Notes: a model not told the origin generated them from the letters alone. Counted from the stretch's first letter, positions 33,738-43,511 are shown. The stretch: DNA of 64,000 bases from Bradyrhizobium cosmicum (GCF_007290395.2 NZ_CP041656.2:5890001-5954000), one strand, 5' to 3'. Numbers and translations: made by a program.

Positions 33738-34592
33738 CTAGATTTGGAAAATGGTTGGCTGAACTTGCTTCAGACCGGGTACTGCACTGTGGATCATCGA
33801 TTCCGAATGCCCAACCAGCAGATAGCCGCCGGGCCGCAAATGGCTGCACAATTGCTCCACCACCTTGCGCTGCGTCTCCCGTTCAAAATAGATCAGGACA
33901 TTGCGGCAGAAAATAATGTCGACGTCGCGGTCGACGGGGTAGGACTTGTCCATGAGGTTCATTCGCATGAAGTGCGTCAGGCGCCGAAGCTCGGGCACGA
34001 CTCGCACCTCCCCGCTCGACTTCTCCCGTGATGACAGGAAATATCGTTTCACGAAGTTCTCGGGCACCGGCCCCAGGACATCCCGGGTGTAGATCGCGGT
34101 CTTGGCGAGACGCAGCACCGCGGTCGAGATGTCGGTGCCGAGAATGCGGTACTGGAAACGCGAGCCGTTGCGGACCATGTCGTCCAGCACCATGGCAATG
34201 GTGTAGGCTTCCATGCCCGTGGAACTCGCTGAGCTCCAGATCTTGAGGTTCGCGTTCTTCCGGCCGCGCGATCGCAGCAAGGCAGGAATGGCGACGTCAC
34301 GCATGAAGGCGAAGTGCTGCGGCTCGCGAAAAAAGTCGGTCTTGTTCGTCGTCACCACATCGATGAGATGGGTGAGTTCGTTGTCGAAATGTTCGGCCTC
34401 GAACAGGTTGTCGACATATTCGTTGAGATCGGAGAAGTTCAGCGCGCGCACGCGCTTGTGCAGCCGGCCCTCCAGCATCAGCCGCTTGCCTTGCGGCAGC
34501 TTGATGCCGACCTGCCCCTCGATCAACTCAGCAATGGTCCGGAAGTGGCGGTCGGACAAATGGACAGCCGTATCCTGCACGGCGGGCATCAT
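33738..34592 (-). CDS. cheR: CheR, chemoreceptor methyltransferase
   Basis: A 284-residue SAM-dependent O-methyltransferase. The N-terminal helical domain ([20 protein letters not shown]) is followed by [14 protein letters not shown], the SAM-binding region [22 protein letters not shown], and [11 protein letters not shown], then [11 protein letters not shown], all CheR hallmarks. [10 protein letters not shown] replaces the usual WSAGCSTGEEPY, with Met-Glu-Ala in place of the common Glu-Glu-Pro; this is a mild variation. It methylates Glu residues of the MCPs. Upstream a hairpin separates it from the mcp gene. Confidence 0.95.
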   Translation of the reverse strand: MMPAVQDTAVHLSDRHFRTIAELIEGQVGIKLPQGKRLMLEGRLHKRVRALNFSDLNEYVDNLFEAEHFDNELTHLIDVVTTNKTDFFREPQHFAFMRDVAIPALLRSRGRKNANLKIWSSASSTGMEAYTIAMVLDDMVRNGSRFQYRILGTDISTAVLRLAKTAIYTRDVLGPVPENFVKRYFLSSREKSSGEVRVVPELRRLTHFMRMNLMDKSYPVDRDVDIIFCRNVLIYFERETQRKVVEQLCSHLRPGGYLLVGHSESMIHSAVPGLKQVQPTIFQI

Positions 34593-34687
34593 GGCTGAAT
34601 GCCCCGTTCCGCGATGGCCGCCTGCACTGAATGTCGGGCCGAACGGGCCATCTTGAATCCCACGCGTTTACGCCAGTTACTGAAGAC

Positions 34688-34721
34688 GGACCGGCCCACC
34701 GGTGAAAGGATGGGCCGGTCC
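34688..34721 (-). terminator. Hairpin between mcp and cheR
   Basis: A perfect 11-bp stem (34688-34698 with 34711-34721) with a 12-base loop, 12 bp after the mcp stop on the minus strand. No T-run follows, so it may reduce rather than end read-through into cheR and cheB. Confidence 0.6.
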
Positions 34722-34732
34722 TTCGATGAGTC

Positions 34733-36535
34733 CTAGCGCTGGAACTCGGCGTCTCGATCGTCCTCGCCGTCGTTCATGTCGAAAGCGAAGCCGCCGCCGC
34801 CGGCGACCTTCATCGCGCGCGTCGGCTTGGTCTGCGGTTTCTTGGCCGGACGCTCGACGGCGGCCATCGTGGCAGCCTTGGCGCGAAGCTGGTTCACCGC
34901 CCGGTCGATCGGCGCGGGTGCCTGGCTGCGTCCCTGCTCTATCCGGAAATAGGCGATGGTCGATTGAAGCTGCTCGGCCTGGGACGCAAGTTCCTCGGAG
35001 GTCGAGGACACTTGCTCGGACGCACTGGCATTCTGCTGGCCGACCTTGTCGAGCTGCTGGATCGCCTGGTTGATCTGGGCAGAGCCGACGTCCTGCTCGC
35101 GGCAGGCGGCGGTGATTTCCTCGACAAGCTCTGCGGTCCTCTTGATGTCAGGGACGAGCTTGGAAAGCATATTGCCTGCTTCTTGCGCGACCTTGACGGT
35201 TTCGGTCGACAGCGTGCCGATCTCGGCAGCGGCCGCCTGGCTGCGTTCGGCGAGCTTGCGCACTTCGGACGCCACCACCGCAAAGCCCTTGCCATGCTCA
35301 CCGGCGCGCGCGGCCTCGACCGCCGCGTTGAGTGCAAGCAGGTCGGTCTGCCGCGCGATCTCCTGCACGATCGTGATCTTCTCGGCGATGGTCTGCATCG
35401 CATTGACGGCGCGGCCGACCGCGGCGCCACTGGCTTCGGCGTCCTTCGCCGACTGCGCGGCGATCTTCTCGGTCTGGTTGGCGTTGTCGGCGTTCTGCTT
35501 CACGTTCGAGGCCATCTCCTCCATCGAGGATGAGGCTTCCTCGGCCGACGAAGCCTGCTCGGTCGCGCCCTGCGACAGCTGCTCGGCGCTCGCGGAGAGC
35601 TCCTGGCTGCCGGCGGAGACGTTCTGAGCGGCCGTCAGCGCTTCGGACACGATCTGCCGGAGCTTTTCGACCATCCGCTCGAGCGCGAGACCGAGCGTAT
35701 CCTTGTCCGACAACGGTTTGGCTTCGACCGTGAGATCGCCCTGCGCGATCTTATTGGCTAGCGCTGCAGTCGCGTTCAGGTTGACCGTCATCGCGTTCAG
35801 CGACTTGATGAGATCTCCGATCTCGTCATTGCTGGAAGATTCGATCTTGTGACTGAGGTCGCCGATCGCCACCGCGTCCGCGAGGCCCACCGCCTGCGCC
35901 AGCGCGCGGCTGATGCTCATCGCGATCCAGGTCGCCGCAACTGCGGCAATCAGGAGCGAGGCGATGACCAGGCTGAGCAGCAGGATCTCGGCGCGCGCGC
36001 CGTCCTGCTTCGCCTGATCGGCCTGATCGGTCATGTTCTTCTTGGTGTTCTTGATATAGCCGTCGGCCGCTTCCAGCGCGTCCGCGACGACCTTGCGGCC
36101 GTCGCGCATGGAACGGTCGAGCGCCTTCGGCTTGTCGACCTTCGCAAGTCTGACCGTCTCGTCCTGATAGGCGGTCATCTTGGCAAACGCTGCGGAAAAA
36201 CCATCCATCAGCTTCTTGCCGCTTTCGCTGGCCGCCGCGTGAATCTCGTCCTTGGACTTGGTGACCGCCTCACGGTTCTTGGCAAGGTCGGCCACGAACT
36301 GATCGTATTCCGCATCGGACGCTGCGAGGATCGAGTTCTTCTCGGCCCGCACAAGAAACAGGATACCCTCCTTGAGTTCTGCGGCCTTCTCCATTCGGCC
36401 TGCACGCGCGACGAGAAGCTCGGCGGTGCCGACCATGTCGGACAGTTTCATATAACCGACCGCACCGGCGATCATGGACAGCAGGATGACGACGCCGAAG
36501 GCGCTGGCAAGCTTGGCTTTGACGGTGAATCTCAT
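34733..36535 (-). CDS. Methyl-accepting chemotaxis protein (two HAMP-like segments)
   Basis: A 600-residue transmembrane receptor. TM1 (about residues 8-30), a helical four-helix-bundle-like periplasmic sensor (about 31-185), and TM2 (about 186-210) lead into a HAMP domain and a second partial HAMP-like segment ([18 protein letters not shown]). The signalling domain has the tip [20 protein letters not shown] with CheW/CheA contact residues. The C-terminus ends [18 protein letters not shown] rather than a NWETF-type pentapeptide. ATG 36535 is preferred to the frame opening at 36577. Its signalling half is almost identical to that of the mcp at 37126, indicating duplication or gene conversion. 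The ligand is unknown. Confidence 0.93.
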   Translation of the reverse strand: MRFTVKAKLASAFGVVILLSMIAGAVGYMKLSDMVGTAELLVARAGRMEKAAELKEGILFLVRAEKNSILAASDAEYDQFVADLAKNREAVTKSKDEIHAAASESGKKLMDGFSAAFAKMTAYQDETVRLAKVDKPKALDRSMRDGRKVVADALEAADGYIKNTKKNMTDQADQAKQDGARAEILLLSLVIASLLIAAVAATWIAMSISRALAQAVGLADAVAIGDLSHKIESSSNDEIGDLIKSLNAMTVNLNATAALANKIAQGDLTVEAKPLSDKDTLGLALERMVEKLRQIVSEALTAAQNVSAGSQELSASAEQLSQGATEQASSAEEASSSMEEMASNVKQNADNANQTEKIAAQSAKDAEASGAAVGRAVNAMQTIAEKITIVQEIARQTDLLALNAAVEAARAGEHGKGFAVVASEVRKLAERSQAAAAEIGTLSTETVKVAQEAGNMLSKLVPDIKRTAELVEEITAACREQDVGSAQINQAIQQLDKVGQQNASASEQVSSTSEELASQAEQLQSTIAYFRIEQGRSQAPAPIDRAVNQLRAKAATMAAVERPAKKPQTKPTRAMKVAGGGGFAFDMNDGEDDRDAEFQR

Positions 36536-36589
36536 GTCAGTCTCGTTGTTCGAATTGGGGTGCTTACGCTTGACCACGCACGTACAAAC

Positions 36590-37078
36590 TCAGGCGGCGC
36601 GGGACGTATCCGCGACCGCGTTACGTCCCTCCGGAATCTCGTCATGCGCCATCAGCTTGGCGAGGTCGAAGATTACGACGAATTTCTCGCCCTTGCGGCC
36701 GATGCCGGCCGCATAGTCCGACTGCCATTTGCCGCCGACTTCAGGGATGGGCTCGATCGCCTGCTCGTCGATGTCGGTCACCTCGAACACGCAATCGGCG
36801 ACGAAGCCGACACCGACCAGACGGTCCTTCATCGGCACGTCGAGAATGATGATGCGGGTCGCTTCGGTCGCCGCCACGGCCGGAAGGCCGAGCTTGGTCC
36901 TGAGATCGACGATCGGATAGCCGCTGCCGCGCACGTCGATCATGCCCAGCAGGAAGCTCGGCGCGTGCGGAAGCCGCGAGATCGGCCTCATGTCCAGGAT
37001 CTCACGGACATTGCGGATACTGATGCCGAACGTCTCGCCGGCGAGCCCGAGCGTCAGATATTGCGAGGTTGCGGCCAT
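36590..37078 (-). CDS. cheW: CheW, chemotaxis coupling protein
   Basis: A 162-residue CheW that links CheA to receptors. It has YLTLGLAGETFGISIRNVRE at the N-terminus, then LGMIDVRGSGYPIVDLRTKLG, IIILDV and VGFVADCVFEVTDI, the usual beta-barrel blocks. RGSGYPIVDLR replaces the more common RG.VIPVIDLR. The start is a clear ATG. It lies between the two mcp genes, so the mcp-cheW-mcp order may reflect duplication of a two-gene unit, especially since a second cheW is found at 38864. Confidence 0.94.
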   Translation of the reverse strand: MAATSQYLTLGLAGETFGISIRNVREILDMRPISRLPHAPSFLLGMIDVRGSGYPIVDLRTKLGLPAVAATEATRIIILDVPMKDRLVGVGFVADCVFEVTDIDEQAIEPIPEVGGKWQSDYAAGIGRKGEKFVVIFDLAKLMAHDEIPEGRNAVADTSRAA

Positions 37079-37125
37079 GATGAAGTCCAGGGTGAGATCC
37101 GGGTCAGATCGGTTTCAAATCGGTG

Positions 37126-38823
37126 TCAGCGCTGGAAGTCGGCGTCGCGGTCGTCTTCGCCGTCATGCATGTCGAAAGCGAAGCCGCCGCCATTGGCGAC
37201 CTTCATCGCGCGGGCCGGCTTGCGGACAGGCGTGGGCTTTTTCGTGCCCCGGTCCGCCGCGGCCATGTGGGCGGCCTTGGCCCGGAGCTGGGTGACGGCG
37301 CGATCGATAGGTGCGGGTGCGCCGCTCTCGCCGCGGCCGGAATGCTCGATGCGGAAGAACGAGATGGTCGACTGAAGCTGTTCGGCCTGCGAGGCGAGTT
37401 CCTCGGAGGTCGAGGACACCTGCTCGGACGCGCTGGCGTTCTGCTGGCCGACCTTGTCGAGCTGCTGGATCGCTTGGTTGATCTGGGCCGAGCCGACGTC
37501 CTGCTCGCGGCAGGCGGCGGTGATTTCCTGGACCAGCTCGGCGGTCTTCTTGATGTCGGGCACCAGCTTGGACAGCATGTCGCCGGCTTCCTGCGCGACC
37601 TTGACGGTTTCCGTCGACAGCGTGCCGATGTCGGCGGCCGCGGCCTGGCTGCGCTCGGCGAGCTTCCGCACTTCGGAGGCAACCACCGCAAAGCCCTTGC
37701 CGTGCTCACCGGCACGGGCGGCCTCGACCGCGGCGTTGAGCGCAAGCAGGTCGGTCTGGCGCGCGATCTCCTGCACGATCGTGATCTTCTCGGCGATGGT
37801 CTGCATCGCGTTGACAGCACGGCCCACGGCGATGCCGCTGGCTTCGGCGTCCTTGGCGGACTGCGCCGCGATCTTCTCGGTCTGGTTGGCGTTATCGGCG
37901 TTCTGCTTCACGTTCGAGGCCATTTCCTCCATCGAGGAGGAGGCTTCTTCGGCAGAGGAAGCTTGCTCAGTCGCGCCCTGCGACAGCTGTTCGGCACTGG
38001 CGGAGAGCTCCTGGCTTCCGGCGGAGACGTTGTGTGACGCGGTGAGAGCCTCCTCGACGACTTGCCGAAGCTTTTCGACCATCATGTTCAACGATTTGAC
38101 GAGGTCGCCGATCTCGTCATTGCTGGAGATGCTGATCGTCTGGGTGAGGTCGCCGCCCGCCACCGCACCGGCAAGGCCGACCGCTCGGCCGAGACCACGG
38201 GCAATGCTGATGGAAATCCAGATCGCGGCGATCAGGCCGATCACGAGCGACGCCATCACGGCCGCAATCAGCATCATGTGGGCCCGATTGCCGTCCTCAT
38301 GAGCCATGGCGGCCTGGTCGGCCATGTTCTTCTTGACGTTGGTGACATAAGTATTGGCGGCTTCCATCGCCTCGCCGACGGCCTTGCGGACCTCCGTCAT
38401 GGAGCGTTCGGCACCTTTTGCCTTGTCGGTACGCGCAGTCTTGAGGGCGTCATCCTGAACGGCATTCATCCGTGCATAGGCGGCGCCAAAACTCTCGATG
38501 AGCTTCTTGCCCTCGGGAGAGGCCACCGCGTGAATCTCTTCCTTCAGCTTCAGAAGCGCTTCCCGCTGCTTGGCGATGTCGGCGAGGAAACGGTCCGCTT
38601 CGCTCTCGGGCGCGAGAAGGAGGTTCTTCTCCGCGCGAACCTGGAGCAGGATGCCCTTCTCGATTTCCGCCGCCCGGTCCATCCGGCCGGCGCGCGAAAC
38701 CAGGCTATCCGCGGTGTCGATCATATCGCTCAGCTTGACGTAAGCGAGACCACCCGCCGCCATCGAGAGCAACAGGACCACACCGAACGCGATGGCAAGC
38801 TTTGCCTTGACCGTAAATCTCAT
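37126..38823 (-). CDS. Methyl-accepting chemotaxis protein, paralogue of 34733 gene
   Basis: A 565-residue receptor with TM1, a periplasmic helical sensor of about 155 residues ([20 protein letters not shown]), TM2 near residues 190-210, a HAMP, and the signalling tip [20 protein letters not shown]. Relative to the 34733 gene it lacks about 35 residues just after HAMP, where the latter has a second HAMP-like segment. Both proteins end in the same acidic tail ([16 protein letters not shown]). The sensor domains are moderately diverged while the signalling halves stay near-identical, as expected if gene conversion maintains the latter. It starts at ATG 38823. Confidence 0.94.
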   Translation of the reverse strand: MRFTVKAKLAIAFGVVLLLSMAAGGLAYVKLSDMIDTADSLVSRAGRMDRAAEIEKGILLQVRAEKNLLLAPESEADRFLADIAKQREALLKLKEEIHAVASPEGKKLIESFGAAYARMNAVQDDALKTARTDKAKGAERSMTEVRKAVGEAMEAANTYVTNVKKNMADQAAMAHEDGNRAHMMLIAAVMASLVIGLIAAIWISISIARGLGRAVGLAGAVAGGDLTQTISISSNDEIGDLVKSLNMMVEKLRQVVEEALTASHNVSAGSQELSASAEQLSQGATEQASSAEEASSSMEEMASNVKQNADNANQTEKIAAQSAKDAEASGIAVGRAVNAMQTIAEKITIVQEIARQTDLLALNAAVEAARAGEHGKGFAVVASEVRKLAERSQAAAADIGTLSTETVKVAQEAGDMLSKLVPDIKKTAELVQEITAACREQDVGSAQINQAIQQLDKVGQQNASASEQVSSTSEELASQAEQLQSTISFFRIEHSGRGESGAPAPIDRAVTQLRAKAAHMAAADRGTKKPTPVRKPARAMKVANGGGFAFDMHDGEDDRDADFQR

Positions 38824-38863
38824 CTTCAGCCCCTAAAGCCCAGGTCCCGCCCGAGACCCCATT

Positions 38864-39325
38864 TCAATTCAGGATGCGTTCCATGTTGGGAACGATGACG
38901 AACTCTTCACGCCATTTGGCGATGAAACGAATGAACTCCGGCTTCCAGTGCATACCGACGCGCGGCGTCTGCTGCACGTCGGTCTGCGAGATCTCCGTGA
39001 CCTCGTAGACCTTGTCGGCGGTGACGCCGACCAGAACCGGTTCGCCGTCGAGCTCGAGCTCGATGACGACGACGCGCGTGTCGGCCGAGTTGTCGGGCTG
39101 CGGCATGCCGAAACGGATGCGCAGGTCCGCGAGCGGAATGACGTTGCCGCGCACGTTGATCACGCTGGGAACGAAGGCCCGCGCGCCAGCGACCTTGGTC
39201 ACCGGCACGGGATCGATGATCTCACGCACGAGGCCGGCGTCGAGCGCGAATTTCTCCTCGCCGAGACCGATCATCACGACCTGCATTGCGCCGGCCTGAT
39301 GCCCATCAGTAAAACCTTCGTTCAT
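38864..39325 (-). CDS. cheW: CheW-like chemotaxis coupling protein (second copy)
   Basis: A 153-residue CheW. MQVVMIGLGEEKFALDAGLV is followed by VINVRGNVIPLADLRIRFG, VVVIELELDGEPVLVGVTAD and KVYEVTEI, all typical. Its ATG at 39325 shares a base with the cheA stop (TGATG), so translation is coupled to cheA. The frame upstream to 40186 is antisense-free but runs through cheA in another frame and is not real. Two CheW proteins in one cluster may serve the two receptors or two array types. Confidence 0.94.
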   Translation of the reverse strand: MNEGFTDGHQAGAMQVVMIGLGEEKFALDAGLVREIIDPVPVTKVAGARAFVPSVINVRGNVIPLADLRIRFGMPQPDNSADTRVVVIELELDGEPVLVGVTADKVYEVTEISQTDVQQTPRVGMHWKPEFIRFIAKWREEFVIVPNMERILN

Positions 39326-41400
39326 CACGCCGCCTCGCTGATATGCTGCTTCTCGACCTTCGACTGCGCCAGCGCGACGAGCTGCGCGACGTCGAGGATC
39401 AGCGCCGCCGTGCCGTCGCCCAGGATCGTCGCGCCGGAGAAGATCGTGACGTCGGAGTGCAGCTTGGAGAGCGACTTGATCACGGTCTGGTGGTTGCCGA
39501 TGATCTGGTCGGCGACGAGGCCGACGTGAGTCTCGCCGGTCGAGATGATGATCGTCTTCTGGTGCCGGTCGGGCGTGCCCGACGCGGCCATGACCTCGCG
39601 CAGCCTGAGGAAGGGCACGAGGTTGCCGCGCACGTTGAGGAAGTTTCGGCCACGCGAACGCTCGTCCTCTGCCGTCAGTTCGATGCACTCCTCCACCGCA
39701 GACAGCGGAATGATGTAGCGGCCTTCGCCCACCCGGATCAGGAGGCCTTCGATGATAGCGAGCGTCAGCGGCAGGCGCAGCGTCACCGTGGTGCCCTGGC
39801 CCGGCTTGGTCGACAGGTCGATCGTGCCGCGCATGTTCTCGATGGTGCGCTTGACCACGTCCATGCCGACGCCGCGGCCGGACAATGCCGAGATGGTCTG
39901 CGCGGTCGAGAAGCCCGGGTGGAACAGGAACTGATGGATCTCGTGGTCGGTCAGCACGGCGCCGGCCGCGATCAGCCCCTGCTCTTCCGCCTTTGCACGA
40001 ATGCGCGCGGTGTTGAGTCCGCCGCCATTGTCCTTCACGGTGACGAGCACTTGCGCACCGGAATGGACGGCGGCGAGCTCGATCCGGCCCTGCTCGGTCT
40101 TGCCGGCGGCGGCGCGCGAGGCGGTGTCCTCGATGCCGTGGTCGATCGCGTTGCGGATCAAGTGTACCAGCGGATCGGCCAAGCACTCGATCATGGTCTT
40201 GTCGAGTTCGGTGTCCTCGCCCGTGGTGACGAATTCGACGGGCTTCGACAAGTCCCGCGACAGGTCATGGATCAAGCGGCGGAAGCGGCCGAACAGCGAA
40301 CCGATCGGCACCATGCGGGCACCCATCGTGGTGTCGCGCAGGCTGGAGGCGAGACGCTCGATCTCCTCGGCGATCATCTTGATTGAGAGGTCGGAGCCGG
40401 AGGATGCGAGCTGAGTCAGACGCGCCTGCGCAATGACGAGTTCGCCGACACGGTCCATCAATTCGTCGAGGCGCTCGGCCTGAACGCGGACGGTGGCGAT
40501 GCCGCGATCGTCGCGCTTGGCGTCAGGCTTCGGCTCCGGCTTCGCGTCGGGTTTGGGTTCCACCTTCGCGGCGGGCTGCGCGGCGACCGGTGCGGCAGCA
40601 ACCTCGACCACCGGCGCGGTCATCTCGGCCACGGCGGCAGGCTCCTCGTCGAGAAGCGGGAACAGCGGCATCGGCGCGGGCGCCTCGACTTGCTCCAGCG
40701 GCGAGAGCGTCAGCTTCATCTCGTCCTGGACGAACATGAAGACGTCGTCGATCGCGTCCTTGTCACAGGCCGCATGCAGCTTGACGTCCCACTTCAGATA
40801 GCAGTCTTCCGGCTCCATCTCGTCGAGGAACGGGATGCCGTCGGTCACAGGCACGACGAAGCACGGGCCGAGCTTGCAGAGATCTTCCAGCAGGTCGAGC
40901 GGGTTCGAGCCGTTGCGCAGGATGTGCGATTCGAATTCCAGATAGAGGTGCCAGCCGGCCTGCTTGTTCTCGCTAGGGACCAGCGAAGGCGCATCGGTGA
41001 TCTCCGCGACCGGAGTGGCAGGCTGGTCGGGAAACACGAAGCGCTTGAGATCGGCGAGGATGGCGTCGCCGATGACGTCGTCGGTCGATTGCGGATCCTC
41101 GATCAGCGCGCGAATGTAATCCTTGGCCGCAAGCGCGACGGAGATCAACTCCTGCGTCGGCTTGATCTCGCCCTTGCGGACGCGGTCGAACGCGGTTTCG
41201 AATTCATGGGTAAAGGAGGCGACCTTGTCGAAGCCGAACATGGCGCCGGAGCCCTTGATCGTGTGCAGGGCGCGGAAGGCGGAATCGACCAGCTCGCGGT
41301 CGTCGGGACGCTGGCCGAGATCAAGCAGGGCCCCTTCGAGGACCTCGAACAGCTCGCTGGCTTCCTGACGAAAGACCTCGGTCGGGTCCATTGTACTCAT
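39325..41400 (-). CDS. cheA: CheA, chemotaxis histidine kinase
   Basis: A 691-residue kinase. P1 (HPt) carries phospho-His46 in RALHTIKGSGAMFG. A P2-like region and a Pro/Ala/Lys-rich linker (EPKPDAKPEPKPDAKRDD) precede the P3 dimerisation helices, the P4 ATPase (HLIRNAIDHGIED, then SGRGVGMDVVKR and GTTVTLRLPLTLAIIEGLL), and the P5 CheW-like domain (IPLSAVEECIELT, FLNVRGNLVPFLRLR). It phosphorylates CheY and CheB. The start is ATG 41400, overlapping the cheY stop as ATGA; the frame continuing to 41772 is antisense-like and belongs to cheY's region. It is central to the operon. Confidence 0.97.
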   Translation of the reverse strand: MSTMDPTEVFRQEASELFEVLEGALLDLGQRPDDRELVDSAFRALHTIKGSGAMFGFDKVASFTHEFETAFDRVRKGEIKPTQELISVALAAKDYIRALIEDPQSTDDVIGDAILADLKRFVFPDQPATPVAEITDAPSLVPSENKQAGWHLYLEFESHILRNGSNPLDLLEDLCKLGPCFVVPVTDGIPFLDEMEPEDCYLKWDVKLHAACDKDAIDDVFMFVQDEMKLTLSPLEQVEAPAPMPLFPLLDEEPAAVAEMTAPVVEVAAAPVAAQPAAKVEPKPDAKPEPKPDAKRDDRGIATVRVQAERLDELMDRVGELVIAQARLTQLASSGSDLSIKMIAEEIERLASSLRDTTMGARMVPIGSLFGRFRRLIHDLSRDLSKPVEFVTTGEDTELDKTMIECLADPLVHLIRNAIDHGIEDTASRAAAGKTEQGRIELAAVHSGAQVLVTVKDNGGGLNTARIRAKAEEQGLIAAGAVLTDHEIHQFLFHPGFSTAQTISALSGRGVGMDVVKRTIENMRGTIDLSTKPGQGTTVTLRLPLTLAIIEGLLIRVGEGRYIIPLSAVEECIELTAEDERSRGRNFLNVRGNLVPFLRLREVMAASGTPDRHQKTIIISTGETHVGLVADQIIGNHQTVIKSLSKLHSDVTIFSGATILGDGTAALILDVAQLVALAQSKVEKQHISEAA

Positions 41401-41762
41401 GCACGCACCAGCTTGCCGACGACAGCGAGCAGCTGCTCGGGCTTGAAGGGCTTGGTGATCCAGCCGGTGGCGCCGGCGCTCTTGGCTTCCTGCTTCACCG
41501 TATCGCTGGACTCGGTGGTCAGAAACACGATGGGCATGCCGACCGCGCTCGGCAGCTTGCGCAGCGCCCGGATGAGCTCCAACCCGTTCATGACGGGCAT
41601 ATTGAGGTCGGTGATGACGAGGTCGAGCTTGCCGGCCTGCGCCTTTGCGAGCCCCTGTGCGCCGTCGCCCGCCTCGATCACGTTGTGACCGGCCGGCTCG
41701 AGCACAACCTTGATCATCTGCCGGATGCTGGGGGAATCGTCCACCGTGAGAATCGTGGCCAT
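41397..41762 (-). CDS. cheY: CheY-type response regulator
   Basis: A 121-residue single receiver domain. MATILTVDDSPSIRQMIK carries the acidic pocket (Asp8-Asp9), the phospho-acceptor is Asp52 in LVITDLNMPVMNG, the switch Thr is in VFLTTESS, and the conserved Lys is in ITKPFKPEQL. It is phosphorylated by CheA and expected to act on a motor switch or another output. The ATG overlaps the STAS gene stop by one base (TAATG), and its own stop overlaps the cheA start. The single-domain receiver next to a STAS protein resembles che clusters with non-flagellar outputs; the output is not evident here. Confidence 0.95.
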   Translation of the reverse strand: MATILTVDDSPSIRQMIKVVLEPAGHNVIEAGDGAQGLAKAQAGKLDLVITDLNMPVMNGLELIRALRKLPSAVGMPIVFLTTESSDTVKQEAKSAGATGWITKPFKPEQLLAVVGKLVRA

Positions 41763-42085
41763 TAGGTGCCATCTTTCTTTTGCGGGAAATGCTGATCGAT
41801 CATCGCATCGCTGGCGAAGCCGGCGCGGCGAAGGGTGTTGCGCAGAGACTGGGAGAATGAGGTGAGCACCACCGGGCGGCCCTGGGCCTCGCCTGTCTTG
41901 GCGGTCGACAGCAGAAGCTGGATCGACGTCACGTCGGCCTTGTCGACGCTCGAACAATCGATCTCCAGCCGGTCCTGCCGGCCGAAAGCTTCCCGGATCA
42001 GGTCATAGACGCTGCGGATCGCGGCGATGCTGCAATCCGCCGGCAGCCGCAGGGACCACTTCGGCTCAGTCACATCTGACGACAT
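41762..42085 (-). CDS. STAS-domain protein, first gene of che operon
   Basis: A 107-residue single STAS domain (anti-sigma-factor antagonist fold). It has KWSLRLPADCSIAAIRSVYD, then LEIDCSSVDKADVTSIQLLL, in which the Ser/Thr near DVTS could be a phosphorylation site as in SpoIIAA, and a Ser-rich SFSQSLRNTLRRAGF. The start ATG 42085 has GGGGGA four to five bases upstream. It shares one base with the cheY start. In several cluster types such STAS proteins replace CheZ or connect to partner-switching; here its partner is not encoded nearby. Confidence 0.85.
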   Translation of the reverse strand: MSSDVTEPKWSLRLPADCSIAAIRSVYDLIREAFGRQDRLEIDCSSVDKADVTSIQLLLSTAKTGEAQGRPVVLTSFSQSLRNTLRRAGFASDAMIDQHFPQKKDGT

Positions 42086-42118
42086 TCGTCCCCCAAATTC
42101 CCTCGGGATTCGCTGCAC

Positions 42119-42371
42119 GCATGGCGCGAATCCCGCACGATGACTATTCGCAACGGAGAGTATGCAAACCCCTAATGGGCATCCCCGTACAACTACGGGT
42201 CACATACCGAATAACTTCGCGTTTGCATGCAGTCATGCATGGCCCGCCCAATTCTCATGCGTTGCGCGCAGTGTTCGGGCAGTTCGGCGCGGCTGGACGT
42301 TTGCTCCACGTTAAACCGCAAAGGCTACTGGTTGAGGTCATGCCTCGCCGTCCGAACGAGCCCAGCCGCCG
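42119..42371. promoter_or_regulatory. Divergent promoter region of che operon and HD-GYP gene
   Basis: About 250 bp separate the STAS gene start (42085, minus) from the receiver-HD-GYP start (42372, plus). Both promoters must lie here. The plus strand is moderately AT-rich at 42200-42260. No clear sigma-70 or sigma-54 consensus was identified. Confidence 0.4.
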
Positions 42372-43511
42372 ATGCTGACCCAAGCGCTTCTGGTTGACGA
42401 CAGCCGCTCTGTCCTGAAATTCCTGCAACGGCACATCGAGGCCGAGGGACAGGTCGAGGCTACGACGTTCCTCGATCCCGTCGAGGCGCTCGCTTGCGCG
42501 CGCGAGCGTGTCTTCGACATCGTACTTGTCGACTACGAGATGCCCCATATGGACGGCATCAGCTTCATCCGCGCCTTCCGCGCCCTGCCCGGCTGCGCCG
42601 ACGTCCCGATCGCGATGATCACCTCGCGACAGACCGATGACGTCAAGATGGAAGCGCTGCAGGCTGGTGCAACCGATTTCTTACCTAAACAAGCACAAAG
42701 CCTCGAGATGAATGTCCGCTTGCGCAATTTGGTGCGGCTGGGTGCAGCCGTGCGCAAGCAGAACGACCGGGCTGCCGACCTGGCGAGCGCAGTTGCCGCC
42801 GCGACCCAGAAACTCGGCGAGCGCGAGGAGGAGATCATCCTGCGGCTCGCGCTGGCCGTCGAGTACCGCGACAACGACACCGGCGAGCACACGCTGCGGG
42901 TCGCCCGCTACAGCCGTATCATTGCCGAGCAGCTCGGCCTGCCGGCCCGGCTCTGCCGTGACATCTATCTTGCCGCCCCCCTGCACGACGTCGGCAAGGT
43001 CGCCATCCCCGACAACATCCTGCTCAAGCCCGGCAAGCTGACCGACGAGGAGATGGCGGTGATCCGCACCCATGCCGCGATCGGCGAGAAAATCCTGGCG
43101 GACTCCGGTTGCGAGCTGATCCAGCTCGGTGCGCAGATTGCGGCAGGCCATCACGAGCGCTGGGACGGCGCAGGCTATCCGAACGGCCTCAAGGCGGACG
43201 AAATCCCGGTCGCAGCGCGCGTGGTCGCCGTCGCCGATGTCTTCGATGCCCTGACCACGCGGCGGCCATATAAAGAGCCGATGCCGTTGGACATGGCGCG
43301 CAACTATCTGATCGAGAACCAGGGCCGGCAATTCGACCCGACCTGCGTCGAGGCCTTCCTGTCTCGCTGGGACGAGGTCGTGGAGATCGCCGCCGGACAG
43401 CAGGCGACGCCATATCACAAGACCGAAGCTGCTCTGGCTCCTACTATAGAGAGTGCGGCTGAGAGCCGTCCGGCCGTGGACCGCTCGCCTGAGCCGGTCC
43501 CAGCCACCTGA
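42372..43511 (+). CDS. Receiver-HD-GYP protein, predicted c-di-GMP phosphodiesterase
   Basis: A 379-residue response regulator. The receiver domain has the phospho-Asp54 in IVLVDYEMPHMDG and the Lys in FLPKQAQS. It is followed by a coiled linker and an HD-GYP domain with EYRDNDTGEHTLRVARYS, AAPLHDVGKVAIPD (the HD pair), and AAGHHERWDGAGYPNGL (the GYP motif). All metal ligands appear present, so it should hydrolyse c-di-GMP to GMP. It diverges from the che operon, so CheA may phosphorylate it as an alternative to CheY; that is inference. The C-terminal 30 residues are Ala/Pro/Ser-rich and disordered-looking. Confidence 0.93.
   Translation: MLTQALLVDDSRSVLKFLQRHIEAEGQVEATTFLDPVEALACARERVFDIVLVDYEMPHMDGISFIRAFRALPGCADVPIAMITSRQTDDVKMEALQAGATDFLPKQAQSLEMNVRLRNLVRLGAAVRKQNDRAADLASAVAAATQKLGEREEEIILRLALAVEYRDNDTGEHTLRVARYSRIIAEQLGLPARLCRDIYLAAPLHDVGKVAIPDNILLKPGKLTDEEMAVIRTHAAIGEKILADSGCELIQLGAQIAAGHHERWDGAGYPNGLKADEIPVAARVVAVADVFDALTTRRPYKEPMPLDMARNYLIENQGRQFDPTCVEAFLSRWDEVVEIAAGQQATPYHKTEAALAPTIESAAESRPAVDRSPEPVPAT

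Noticed and set aside
35849..37375. Large plus-strand frame inside the mcp/cheW region
   Set aside because: It is antisense to clear chemoreceptor and cheW genes and its translation has no recognisable domain; it is a high-GC shadow.
38864..40186. Apparent 440-residue protein ending in a CheW domain
   Set aside because: Only the part from 39325 down is CheW-like; upstream the frame is a shadow of cheA with an Arg-rich, low-complexity translation.
40500..40580. Pro/Lys-rich short tandem repeat in cheA as a separate repeat element
   Set aside because: It encodes the flexible P2-P3 linker (EPKPDAKPEPKPDAK) that is common in CheA proteins.
39325..41772. Long minus-strand frame continuing the cheA frame through the cheY region
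   Set aside because: Beyond 41400 the residues are Arg/Gly/His-rich and unlike any CheA; the real cheA start is the ATG overlapping the cheY stop, and cheY uses another frame there.
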